Assembly (NCBI GenBank): GCA_018398585.1
Contig: JAGTTD010000022.1
Location: forward strand, 2,631,501 to 2,695,500
Reading direction: 5' to 3'
DNA length: 64,000 nucleotides
Source: Simmondsia chinensis
Taxonomy: Eukaryota > Streptophyta > Magnoliopsida > Caryophyllales > Simmondsiaceae
This document shows, in pieces, positions 54,046 to 64,000 of the stretch. A program made the translations under genes and the position numbers. The notes below the pieces were generated by a model. The model did no database searches, was not told the origin of the DNA, and saw only the letters and a list, made by a program, of their open reading frames with translations. Positions within the stretch are counted from its first letter, which is position 1; each line of letters opens with the position of its first letter.

Positions 54046-54249
54046 CCAAAGAGGGCACCAACACGCCGTCACCGGATCCCATTAAAACTCCGAAGTTAAG
54101 CGTACTTGGGCAAGAGTAGTACCAGGATAGGTGACCTCCTGGGAAACAGCCTCTCTTCAAGTTAACACCATGAAGGGGGAAGGTTGCGAACATCCGCCCT
54201 CCCAGACCCTGCCTAGGCGGGAGCCCTTGAGGCATTGGATATGTTCTTC
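54046..54249 (+). mobile_element. Full-length 5S rRNA-headed SINE
   Basis: Flanked by tatattttcccaactgta (54028-54045) and tatattttcccaaatgta (54250-54267). The head covers most of 5S rRNA: gggcaccaacacgccgtcac, cggatcccattaaaactccg, aagttaagcgtacttgggca, agagtagtaccaggataggt, gacctcctggga. It joins directly to aacagcctctcttc, then gggggaaggttgcgaacatc, cagaccctgcctaggcggga, gcccttgaggcattggatat. This is the best-preserved copy here. Confidence 0.92.
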
Positions 54250-54267
54250 TATATTTTCCCAAATGTA

Positions 54268-54727
54268 TTACATGTAAATAATTGTATATTTAAATTAGTG
54301 AAAATTTGATTCTGGTACACCAAAGTTTGTTAATATATGTTTGGAGTACTATAAGGTTTTGAAATGATTTTAAGGTACCGTCAACTTTGGTAAATCTTTT
54401 CTTAGGTACCATCTGTATAACTCTATTACGGTTCCACTAGTTTTTACTTATGTGACATTTTAAAAAAAGTAAAATACCAAAAAAAATTAACTAGGAATAG
54501 AAACATCTGCATCGTGGCCAAACACGGTAGAAAAGCGTATAGAACATTGAACATGGTCTGTAACTAGTCTACTTTCTATGAATGTGGATACAGTTGCTTG
54601 TAGTCTTGACCGTCCTGTAACCATCTAATATGATTTGTAAGTTTCAATCTCACATATTGATTTCAAATTGATTTGTATTTGCCGTTTTACATGTGTGAAA
54701 TTCCAGTCCAGGCCTTAATGGAGTTTA
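54268..54727. other. Non-coding stretch
   Basis: AT-rich, no gene seen. Confidence 0.5.
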
Positions 54728-54845
54728 ATATTTTTTCGATAATTAGAGAGATTATTCTTTGTACACAACTGAAGCACTCACCGAAACGAAGCCTGAAAAA
54801 CCCACCAAAGGGGGAAAAAACAAAACAAATATAGCAATAAACCCC
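54728..54845 (-). mobile_element. LINE 3'-end insertion, type A
   Basis: Plus-strand ttttttcgataattagagag, cactcaccgaaacgaagcct is the complement of ...ggcttcgtttcggtgagtgc...ctctctaattatcg-A. Confidence 0.65.
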
Positions 54846-55407
54846 CCAGCACGGAATTGGCACACATGAGATCCACATATAAGTTCAAGCGGTGTCCCAT
54901 GCTAAAATTAATGAGCAATAAGTAGAGTAACTCAAGACTTACAGATTGATATCTTATCTTGCATAAGTTTAATATAAGATTTACATTTGACTTATACGTA
55001 AAATTCTTAGCGTAGTAGGCAGAGACACATCCCCTCTTGACATACATGTAAGTTACTTTGACGGGATAAAATAGAGAAATGGACCCCCCAACCCATACAT
55101 GCTCATCTCCCCACATATATGCATGTCATTTTCACTTTGCATTCATTCATCTCTCTCTCTCTCTTTCTCTCTCTCTTCTTTTCCTTTTCTCTATGGTACG
55201 ATTTCTTTGTGATTGCCCTCTAAACTCTGGTAAAATGTCGCCATCTCAATGAACTATCTGTTCCCTTTCTCTAGAGTTATCTGTTAAGAACCCCATCTCA
55301 ATGAACTACCTGTTCCAAAAACTTAAGCTTATGAGTAAAAGTCCAAGATTGATTTTATACTCTAACATACCTCCTAACGCAATTGGGCTTGAAGGATGGA
55401 GAGTGCA
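54846..55407. other. Non-coding stretch with CT repeat
   Basis: No gene recognised. CT microsatellite at about 55151-55178. A dispersed-repeat phrase ('aagattgattttatactctaaca') occurs at 55349 and again at 55932. Confidence 0.45.
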
Positions 55408-55412
55408 GAGGC

Positions 55413-55778
55413 TGTTGGGTTACGCGTGGAGCTTGGTTATATTGGGTTTGGTTTATAAATTATAGGATTGGGCAAATCCTATTTAGGCCCATGTCACACT
55501 AGGGTTTAGTGTGGGAAGCTCTATATATACATGGGTTTGTGTATGTCATCATTAAGGTTGAGTGTTCAGGGTTTGAGAGAATTGAGAGTTGAGACGTCTC
55601 ATGTCAACTCCAATTGAAATACAGAAGTTATCGTGCTCCCGTCCGTTGATGTAGGCTTCGATTGAACCACGTAAATTCCGGTGTTCTCTCTATTCCCCTT
55701 TGTATTTGATTGTTACTTTGATTTATGGTTCTATGTTATCCTGTGGGTGATTTAATTAGATGGTATAGGCGCCCAACA
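55413..55778. repeat. Solo LTR, 366 bp
   Basis: Ends TGTTGGGT and CGCCCAACA are inverted. GAGGC flanks it on both sides (55408-55412 and 55779-55783). A TATA-like ctctatatatacatggg lies at about 55521. There is no second LTR, primer site or coding part, so this is a solo LTR. The TATA position suggests plus orientation. The family is not recognised. Confidence 0.85.
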
Positions 55779-55783
55779 GAGGC

Positions 55784-56287
55784 CCTCCTCATACCTTATG
55801 CTTAATTTATATTAATATTAAAAATGGGGTCTGTTGGAATTCGAACTTGTGGCCTCTTGGTTAAGAAAGCTCTAATGCCATGTCAAGGAACCATCTATCC
55901 CGAAAGTTTAAACTTATGGGTAAAGGCACAAGATTGATTTTATACTCTAACACTCCACATATGAGTCTAATATGACTTCCATATATATAGAAGTTGTGAC
56001 TGTAAAGAGACCAACATATAGGCCTAATGAGTTACTCACCTATATAATAGAGGAAACATACCTCCTCATATGATACGGAGACCTTTATATATGATGAGTG
56101 CAGAATATAGTATAGAGGTATTACAGGAATATATAACAGGAAAAATACAAGACGAAATCTAAAAATACAAATATATACTAATATCTCCCTTTCAACCTAA
56201 ACGGGAACCCGTGGAAACATTGCAACGAGTAAAAGCCAAGCCAATGATACCTCATGATTTAATTCGAAGAATTTCAGTGTTACATGT
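55784..56287. other. Non-coding stretch with dispersed repeats
   Basis: 55830-55960 ('gaattcgaacttgtggcctc...') is a common plant dispersed repeat with a B-box-like core. No gene. Confidence 0.4.
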
Positions 56288-56342
56288 CATTTGTGAAATA
56301 TCGGGTTTTGTATCACGATTTTTTGCTATCTATTGAAAAAAT
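56288..56342 (+). mobile_element. Very short LINE 3'-end insertion
   Basis: 55 bp ending tttgctatctattg plus A6, flanked by gtgttacatgt (56277-56287) and gtgttgcatgt (56343-56353). Confidence 0.55.
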
Positions 56343-56353
56343 GTGTTGCATGT

Positions 56354-56913
56354 GATTTTCCTATACAAAGCCAACCCAATTTAGTCCTTTATGCATTAGA
56401 GTTTTCTTTGTTTTACTTATTTACCCACTTAGGTAATTTAGGCAAAAGTTTTAGAGGCGACAGCATGTGTTGAGCGTTGTATCATGGGAACAGTGCGATG
56501 TACACTTCCGTATTGCTTCAAGTTTACCTCTTTTAGTGATTACATTATTAGAATTTCATCATTTTTAAGCATGTCATGTAATATCTTTCCCTTATTGTAT
56601 ATTTTAAATAAAACTTTTATTATTTTCTCTGACATATTATACTAATGTGCTTCAATTTTATATAAACATGCATGTGCTATAAGATTATTGGTTTGAAAAT
56701 TGGGGCACCCACATAAGCGGAGTTAAAACGCCTACTTAGAATAGTCAATTAGTGTTAGTATAAAGCTATTCATGGGCCTTCTTCCATTAGCTTAAGCTTA
56801 TTTGGGATAGTTGGTTTCTTGATAAGTAGAAATCCAACATGTCATATACACAACGGTAATACCTCACACAAATACAATGTACATATAATAAATGCAGGAT
56901 AGTTACTATCATA
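56354..56913. other. Non-coding stretch
   Basis: No gene seen. Confidence 0.5.
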
Positions 56914-57617
56914 GGGCCTATTTGAAATTACTTATTTCAAAAAAAAGAAAGTATTTTTTTTAAAAGCACTTTTCTGAGATTTGAGAGTGTTTGGCAACTG
57001 TGAAGAAGTGCTTTTTATTAAAGTAGAAGCTGTTTTTTCGCTTTTAAGCAGAAGCAGAAATTTGGTGTTTTATCTTTTAAGTAGAAGCAGAAGCAAAAAC
57101 TAAATAATTGAGAAAGTTTATTTGAGGTACCCTAATATTTGTTAATATATTTAAAAAATAATTTATATATTCACAAATAGTTTATATATTTTAAAAATAT
57201 ATTTAATGTGAAAAATATTTTACTAATTAATAATAAATTTATGAGATTTATAAAATATTTGAAAATATTTTAATTTTTTAAAAAATTAAATATTTTTAAA
57301 ATGTTGATAAAATATTTTATAAATATTAAAAATTATTTTAAATATTTAAAAAATATATTAAATATTTAGAACGGTTTATGGGTGATTTTTTTTAACTATA
57401 AAAGAATTATGTAAGTATCTTTTTTGGTAATTTTATAAAACAAAGCACTTTTTGAACATTGGCCAAACACTCACAATAATACCATAAACGTTTCTTTATT
57501 AGTTGGTCAAACACAAATTGCTTATTTGAACAACACTTTTTCCAAAATTACTTTTATAAGAAGTGCTTGAAGGAAAAAAAAAAAAAATGTTTTTTTCACA
57601 ATAATCTCAAATATGCT
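56914..57617. repeat. hAT-like MITE
   Basis: Left GGGCCTATTTGAAATTA pairs with right TAATCTCAAATATGC. Inside both ends are AAAAGCACTTTT / AAGTGCTTT, 'gagtgtttggc' / 'ggccaaacactc', and a central AGCAGAAGCAG. These are typical of plant hAT-type MITEs. Not coding. Confidence 0.65.
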
Positions 57618-57977
57618 TGTAGACCGAATTGTGTATGATAATAGGTGCCAATAACACTATATATGATAGTCTACTATCTTAGAATGAAATGTCAAGAGAG
57701 CTCCGAGGGGCCTACAATTACCCTCCGAACTAAAAATCAATTTCCACAAAAGTGTGTTAGTTGACAATGGAGTGGAAAGCGTATGGCCTGATCAACTAGC
57801 ATCCACTTTAAGCTGCAAAATGAGCCATCGGCCAATAAAATGCATTGGAATCCCTTTAGGTGTAGACCGTAGAGTATTTACCGCTTGAAAACTAATCATA
57901 GAAAATATTCAACTCGAGTATCTAAAACTATGAAACAAAATTTACATTTTTATACATCAATAAACTGTTTATATACC
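57618..57977. other. Non-coding stretch
   Basis: No gene seen. Confidence 0.5.
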
Positions 57978-58040
57978 TTTTTTTTTTTGATAGATAGCGA
58001 AAAATCGCAATACAGAAACCGGCATTTCACATGAGCGGGA
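57978..58040 (-). mobile_element. Short LINE 3'-end insertion
   Basis: A T-run, gatagatagcgaaaaatcgc, aatacagaaaccggcatttc: the complement of a LINE end like that at 31967. Confidence 0.55.
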
Positions 58041-58080
58041 ACTGATCATATACATGAGATATAATAATTAAACACATAAA

Positions 58081-58520
58081 TGATGCAGCCGCACCTTAGT
58101 TTTGACGGGTTATGGGACGGACGGATCTTGGCAGGTTGGCATTGGCAAGATAGGTCGCTAGGCAGGATGGGTAAGAGACGCGGAAAGCGGCGAGAGAGAC
58201 GGTTAAAGGGGTGAACCGACACTTGAAGTTAACATCAATTAGGAAAGCTTAGTTTATATTAGTATATTTTTGTTCTTTATCTTTATATTTATCTCTTTCA
58301 ATTTTAGTATTTTATTTTAAGTCAATTAGCCTCTCTATTTAAGAAAGAGAAAGTCTAAGGTTTTATTTATTCAATTTTCTCGTTGGTTTTATGTGTTTTA
58401 GTGTTTTCTCCTATTCTGCGGTTGAGGATTTTGGTTAACTATTTTTTCCGTTGCTTCGTAATTATTTTAGCAATAAAAATTTAAAGAAAAACTATTAAAC
58501 CTTCCGTCGGGTTTCATTAG
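58081..58520 (+). repeat. LTR fragment related to the solo LTR at 36817
   Basis: Starts TGATGCAGCCGCACC. It shares with the minus strand of 36817-37481 the order gggttac, gagagacg, tgaac, taacatcaattagga, aataaaa, ttaaaccttcc. The 3' boundary and duplication are not clear. Confidence 0.6.
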
Positions 58521-58789
58521 GTAAAAAAATGTTAAAATATAGCGGCATAGGAACAACGAGCGCTCTTAGGCTAGTACTAACACCACCAGGCATTCTTGCA
58601 TGCATGTCTGTTTGTACGCATTTCTACCTTGTTTGTTGTTGTTTACACCATTTATATGCTTGCATGTTGTCGTTACGTAGGCTCTCTTTCATAGATGTTT
58701 GCCTACTTTTGCGTTTTGCTCTTACTTAGATGCTCCCATGCTTGTTATGCTCTCCGTGCTTTTCTTGCCCTTCTCGCTTCTTAGGTGGG

Positions 58790-58925
58790 GGTCCTCGGAA
58801 ACAGCCTCTCATTAGGGTATCCTCCTGATAGGGTAAGTCTGCATATATCCTACCCCTCCCACACCGACTCACGTAGGAGCCCTTGTGGCACTAAATATGT
58901 TGCTGTTGTAGTTGTTATTGTTGCC
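58790..58925 (+). mobile_element. SINE 3' domain, degraded
   Basis: gtgggggtcctcggaaacag, cctctcattagggta, gtctgcatatatcctacccc, cgactcacgtaggagccctt, gtggcactaaatatgttgct, then TTG-like repeats. The 5S head is not recognisable upstream. Confidence 0.7.
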
Positions 58926-61498
58926 ATAATATGGAAAAATGAGGTCACTAGCGACAATATTCTTAAATCCTGAAAGGGAAAGAGAGAGAGAGAGAGTTGG
59001 AATATAGACCGTCCATTTGGCTTATATCGTATGGCACTACTAGTAAAATGCCACGTGACGTCCACTGAAAGAACATCTGCAACAATACTACTAAATGTGC
59101 ATACAGTTGTTCCCCGACACATGTGTACCAAAACTACTTAAAAAAACAACAAAGATTCCTTAATTTTTTTTTTTTGGTTGGTGGGGGAAATACCCTTCAA
59201 ATCCTCGTATTAGAAAGTTATAATTATCATAATAGAGATTAAAATTTGTGTAAAGTCGTGGATGTTCTTTGTTATTAGGCTATATCCTCTGGGAACTCCT
59301 TAAACTTAAACCTTAATTAACTATTTGTCTTTTAATTATAATTGTTATTATAAGGATAAAAAGTTTTTATTTTTGTATAAAGTAATAATGTAAAATTTTG
59401 TCAGAAATATCGAGCTTTGATAAGGATAATTTTGTTATGATAATAATAAGACTTTTACAGTTAATGAAGAAAATTTGTTTTATATATATAATTTATATAA
59501 TATATGATAATTCATTTTATAAGTCAGTAGAGTTATTGTTATCTAAACATGTGTTTAACTAAATGTATAAATTAGATATAATAACCTTACTTTTGTATAA
59601 AACTATTTAACGTTTATAATGTTATTATCAGACCAAGATTGTAATTTTTCAAGATAACTTTATGACTCTTATTATTTGTAAGTCAAATTATTATTATGGC
59701 AATAATAATTTTTACTCCGATAACAACAACTCTCATTTACATAAGCCTCGGTTTCGACATGATCAAACTCCCATGGATCATTCACCACATGGCTGGCCAG
59801 CATTAAGGTTTTTTTTTATTTTTATTATTTTTTTTTACCTATGATGGATATGTATAATATAATTCTGAATAGAGCCATCAATATTTGAAAAAGGGGTTAA
59901 GAGCTTTGAAATCCGAACATTATACTTGAAAACGAATGGTCTAAACGCTCCATTGAACCTAATGGCTTGGAGCCACAACAAGACACTGACATTCTAGGAG
60001 ATCACAACTAAGGAAAACGTAAGAAAAAAGCACGAGGAAAACTTTTCTAGGAAATGATCTTTCTAATTTGTCTGTCAGATTTATATAATAATGTTGAATG
60101 CTTGGCGAAGAGAACCACTACACCGGAGCAGAAATCAAGCGACGTTGTCACAACTAACTGCACCATGAGCAAGGTTCGCTCATAGTTATGACAAACTAGC
60201 TCCATCTTTATCGCTCCTACTTATGGTTTTCTGAGGAATTGATTTGACTACGCAATTGGCAACAATATTGGTTTTTTGAAAAAAAAAGTTTTTTTTGGTA
60301 GGTCAGCCGGGAGAAAGGAGAGCCACAAGTATCATAATGGAGATAAGGTTGATGTGTAAGGTCATTGGTGTTTTCTATCATTAGGCTATGTCCCTAGGGG
60401 ACAAAAAAGTGTTACAAACTAAAACCCAACCTAGCAAACTCTAACGAAGCATGTCTTTCGGGATGTTCTAGATCTTCTATGAAGCCCACAAAAGACATTT
60501 TAAAGCCTCAATCACGATCTCACTAACGCCTTCAATTTGAATCTTCTTGAAACTCATATTAAGGCGCATGAAGTATGCTTTCAAGAGACTACTGTAAATA
60601 AACATTTGTCGCTTATAATAATGATTGCCCGCGTGAATTAAAGGCGTCTATCTGTCTCAATTTAAATTAATTCTAGCCTCATTTTTTAAAATTAAATTGA
60701 TCACATTTAAATAAAAACTTAGGAATAAATTGAATAAATGGTTTAATTTGGTGTTGGACCATACCATTCAGTTAGATCGAAATTTTAATTGAAGAACATT
60801 TTTTAATATTTTTATAACATTTAATATCTTAAACTTAGACAGAAGTACCCTGTTGTATTACAATCGTAAGAAATTTAGATGATAAATAATCAAACTTAAT
60901 ACTGCTTAAGCGATAAATTCCCTGTATTTAAATATTAAATTATAATAAAATAATACAAATTACTTATGTTATTATTTTTTATATATACATATTAAGCATG
61001 TTTTAAGATTAATATTTAAAAATTTTATCACTTTAATATCCCAAACTTTTAAAGTTTTATCAATCAAAACTTTTTTTTATAACTCGACAGATTGTTATAT
61101 GAAAAAATGTTGAAATGAAATATAATTTTGACAATATATTATAATTTTTATTAGAATTTGATATTTCTTGCTCAAAAATACTAACTCATCACATAATGTC
61201 GAAAATATATACGTATTTTATATCAAAATCCAATAACTATTTTATAATAATTTGTTAAATTTTTATCAAAAAAATTAATATAATAAGATTTTGGAAGCCC
61301 AAAAGTCCAAGCAAGCTCGGGCTACTTTAAAGCGAAGGGGGTTAGTGGTCATTTTATGGGGATATTAAAACTACATAGAAAACGACAACGTAGCGAGGTT
61401 CAGTGTATTCATCCTTCGACATGTGTCATTCAACCATTGGCTGACAGTGACGGGTGGCAGCACTGGTCCCCATTGAAGTTATCTCATTGGTTGTATTA
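58926..61498. other. Non-coding stretch with unclassified repeats
   Basis: AG microsatellite at 58980-58998. Two related blocks (59161-59310 and 60283-60415) share a T-run, 'tatcataat-gagat', 'ttctttgttattaggctat' and 'tcc-ggga', an unclassified repeat pair. 60815-61290 resembles parts of the TTATCACTTAGGTACC MITE family. No gene seen. Confidence 0.45.
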
Positions 61499-61514
61499 TC
61501 TTATTTAATAATAA

Positions 61515-61680
61515 GTCCCTTAGGGACATAGTCGAGTGATCGTGATCGTCGGGTGCCAATAAGGTGACCCGAGATCAAATTCCACAAAGCTCAAAGTGGT
61601 ATCTTCTTTAATGAGGACTTTAAGGGGTTTATCCCCTCCCCCCTCCCTATGGCTTTACCATTATAAAAAAAAAAAAAAAA
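61515..61680 (+). mobile_element. tRNA-headed SINE with perfect target duplication
   Basis: Exact 16-bp repeats tcttatttaataataa (61499-61514 and 61681-61696). The head has a box A-like tagtcgagtgatcgtgatcg and a box B-like gagatcaaattcc. A body of about 75 bp ends ccctatggctttaccattat and A16. This is a different family from the 5S-SINEs (poly(A) instead of TTG end). Confidence 0.85.
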
Positions 61681-61700
61681 TCTTATTTAATAATAAAGTT

Positions 61701-62265
61701 TTTTGTATTTTAATACTCCTATATTTTTAAAAATAATCAAAATGATCCCAATTTTTTTAAATTTACAGAAAGATCTCTGAGTTTTTTATCAATAAAAAAT
61801 GTCCATAACTTTTTTTTTGTTATATTAATAAAAAGTCTACTCTCCGATGTAATAACGTCATTTTTTGTCCGCAGAGTTGAAGTAACAACTACCTTTTTAT
61901 TTTGTTCAAAAAAAAAAAACTACCTTTTTATTAATATTATATTAAAACGATAAAAAGTATCCTTTAATAATTATATTTTTAAACAAATTAAATAAAAACT
62001 GATAGTTTTTATATAATATTACATATAAAATTTTGTGCTTATAAAATAAAATAACAGTAATGGAGGGTTATTTTATCTTTTTACTACATTATTAATAAAA
62101 AAAGGGGTTGCCATGTCTGCTCTCTATAAATGAAAAATGATATCATCAAGTTGGAGAGGAACTTTTTTATTAATACGATAAAAATTTAGGAGCCGTTTTA
62201 ATAATTTGAAAAGGTAAGGATCTTTTTTATTATTTCAAAAACATGAGGTATAAAAATGTAAATAA
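61701..62265. repeat. AT-rich MITE with inverted ends
   Basis: Left 'tgtattttaatactcctata' and 'aataatcaaaatgatcc' pair with right 'ggatcttttttattatttc' and 'gaggtataaaaatgtaaat'. No ORF. Confidence 0.55.
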
Positions 62266-62436
62266 CTCTTAATAATATATAGTTTAAATTCAATTAATGA
62301 ATGTTTGTACTATGATTAATAAATTAATAGAGTTGTTATCAGAATAAAATTATTATTATTATAGTAATGATAAGATTTATAAATAATGAGATGTCTTAAA
62401 AACTATAATATTGCTCCGATGATAATAATTTTGTCA

Positions 62437-62641
62437 TGACCAAGGCCAGACATAGCCTCAAGCAACGCAAGCATCCGCTTGAGGCCCCCGAAATTTAAGG
62501 GCTCCAAATTTTAGTGGATTGTGTTTTCAAAGTCTTAATTGTTAATATTAATAAGTTTTAATAGAATTTTATTGCATACAAAGGGCCACATTTGAAACTT
62601 CTGCTTGAGACCTCGAAAATATTAGGACCTGCCATGGTCAC
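62437..62641. repeat. Short DNA transposon-like repeat ('gcttgaggccc' type)
   Basis: Ends tgaccaaggccaga and acctgccatggtca are inverted. The interior 'cgcttgaggcccccgaaat' and 'gcttgagacctcgaaaat' matches a widespread plant non-autonomous repeat. Confidence 0.5.
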
Positions 62642-62739
62642 GGCAATAACATAACACTGATAATCATGTTTTTTTTTTTCCTTTTCCTTTTCTTTTTGAG
62701 TTTGTCATGCTGCTGCGTTATGTTAAGGTGTAGTTACTA

Positions 62740-63270
62740 GACTAGCACCAGCATTCAGATGGGTTCGGGATTGGCTCAAAGCTCTAGCTGAGCTTGGAAA
62801 TATGTAGCTCGAGCTTGGTTCAACTTGGTCAAGACCATACCGTTAAATTTCACTTGGCCTTTTAGGTCCGATTCATGAAGTTGGAAAAAATGAGATCCAG
62901 ATATAAGTCTAATTAGGGTCCCATCCTACAATCAATTGATCTTAGGTGGAGTAACCAACATGGATTATTCTTTTCTACAGCTCCTATGTGGAATTTATAT
63001 TCGACTCACATTTAAAGCTCATAACACATACCAGCAATCCAAGCTCAATGAGCTCCAAGCTAAACTTGTCTTATTTAAGCTCAATTTGGGCTCGTTTGTA
63101 CTTATTCAGGTCAATGTTAGCTAATTTAGGTTAGAATTTGGTTAAATTAAACATATTTATATGCATATATTATATCATATTTAAGATATAAGTTTTCTGG
63201 AACTTGTTTAGTCTCGTGATTCATCATATTCGGGCTTCTCTCGGATCCGGGTCAACTTGTTTCTAGCTTG
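62740..63270. repeat. AGCTTGAGCTCG-rich decayed repeat
   Basis: Many variants of agctcgagcttgg, ctcaatttgggctcg and ttaagctca. Same type as 31290-31830. Confidence 0.55.
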
Positions 63271-63796
63271 ACTAGCACCGAATGATATTCTTATGACCCT
63301 ATTTACCCATTTAAAACTTGAATCAAATTACGAAATTGGAGGCAGAGTAGCCCTATTTGTTACTTCATTAGAGTTTTGAGCTAATTTGAGTTTATAAAAA
63401 TTCATAATCTTTCAAATGTTAAAAATAAAATATTAGGATCTAAATCTATTCTAACCGACCAAGACATATTCAAAATATAGTATCCGCTCAATCCCTATTC
63501 TGACATTTACACTTTTACCAGAATTTAATCTAGCTACATCTGTCTAGAGTTATACATGCAATGATACTCGTAACTTAGGGCAAAAAGTTATATCTATCAT
63601 GTTACGTCATTTTTTGGATTCTTAGACTATAGGTCGAGCTGCAATAAAGTAATACAGTACTCTGATATTTCTAACGTGGAATTATAGGTCGAACTGCTTT
63701 TAGTAAGTCCAAACCGAATTCAAGCTTAGAAAAGTGTCATGTTATATGTCGTTGTGCTTGCTCAAATCATAGAATCTCTAACTAGAGTAACAAAGA
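63271..63796. other. Non-coding stretch
   Basis: No gene seen. Confidence 0.5.
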
Positions 63797-63808
63797 GCAT
63801 ATGTTTTT

Positions 63809-63886
63809 CCACTCCTATGCACTTCCTCGGGCTCCACTTTGGTAGGTATTTATATTAAGAGTTATCTCTCTAATTATTAAAAAAGG
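63809..63886 (+). mobile_element. Short LINE 3'-end insertion, type A
   Basis: cctcgggctccactttggta, ggtatttatattaagagtta, tctctctaattatt plus A6, with gcatatgttttt (63797-63808) and gtatatgctttt (63887-63898) as likely diverged duplication. Confidence 0.65.
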
Positions 63887-64000
63887 GTATATGCTTTTAG
63901 CAATATACATGACAGATAACTAAGTAGTATTTAATACTTATTTTTTATATAATCTGATTACTTTAATATGAATTTCCAAAAAATGACTATAGTCTTACAA

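Noticed and set aside
54023..54262. 79-codon minus-strand frame
   Set aside because: It lies within the full-length 5S-SINE and is antisense to it.

Overview
The window looks like a repeat-dense intergenic stretch of a plant nuclear genome, most likely a eudicot. It is strongly AT-rich. It holds plant L1-type LINEs, Ty1/copia elements (one with a Met-tRNA primer site), SINEs whose 3' domain ends in TTG repeats, and many MITEs. I found no intact host gene. Almost every open reading frame of any length is a piece of a retrotransposon; the rest are short chance frames in AT-rich or low-complexity DNA.

Layout. 1-11.7 kb: MITEs, LINE fragments and 5S rRNA-headed SINEs. 11.77-18.3 kb: an ORF1-only LINE (a 'half-LINE', 13-bp target-site duplication) split by a nearly complete LINE (12.2-16.24 kb, 12-bp duplication). 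18.3-40.9 kb: AT-rich DNA carrying about twenty very short LINE 3' ends, Tourist-like and long-TIR MITEs, two further half-LINE copies (28.7 and 37.8 kb), a broken LINE ORF2 (29.3-30.4 kb), more 5S-SINEs and a solo LTR (36.8 kb). 40.92-46.80 kb: a complete but dead Ty1/copia element on the minus strand (ATACG duplication). 47.5-53.66 kb: a younger Ty1/copia element on the plus strand whose flanks are a perfect 116-bp direct repeat instead of the usual 5 bp. 53.7-64 kb: a cluster of TGGGCC motifs, a full-length 5S-SINE, a solo LTR (55.4 kb), MITEs and a tRNA-headed SINE (61.5 kb).

How the parts work together. The LINEs encode endonuclease and reverse transcriptase. The half-LINEs, the short 3'-end elements and the SINEs lack both and would need LINE enzymes in trans. 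Many LINE-type 3' ends here finish in a small hairpin followed by TTATC and an A-run, which may be the recognition signal. Most stop codons in the retroelement ORFs sit at expected TGG, CAG or CAA codons, as cytosine deamination of silenced DNA would produce. Points I consider most worth checking are the half-LINE family, the 5S-SINEs and one chimeric SINE, and the 116-bp duplication at the young copia element. All coordinates and alignments were read by eye; no search was run.
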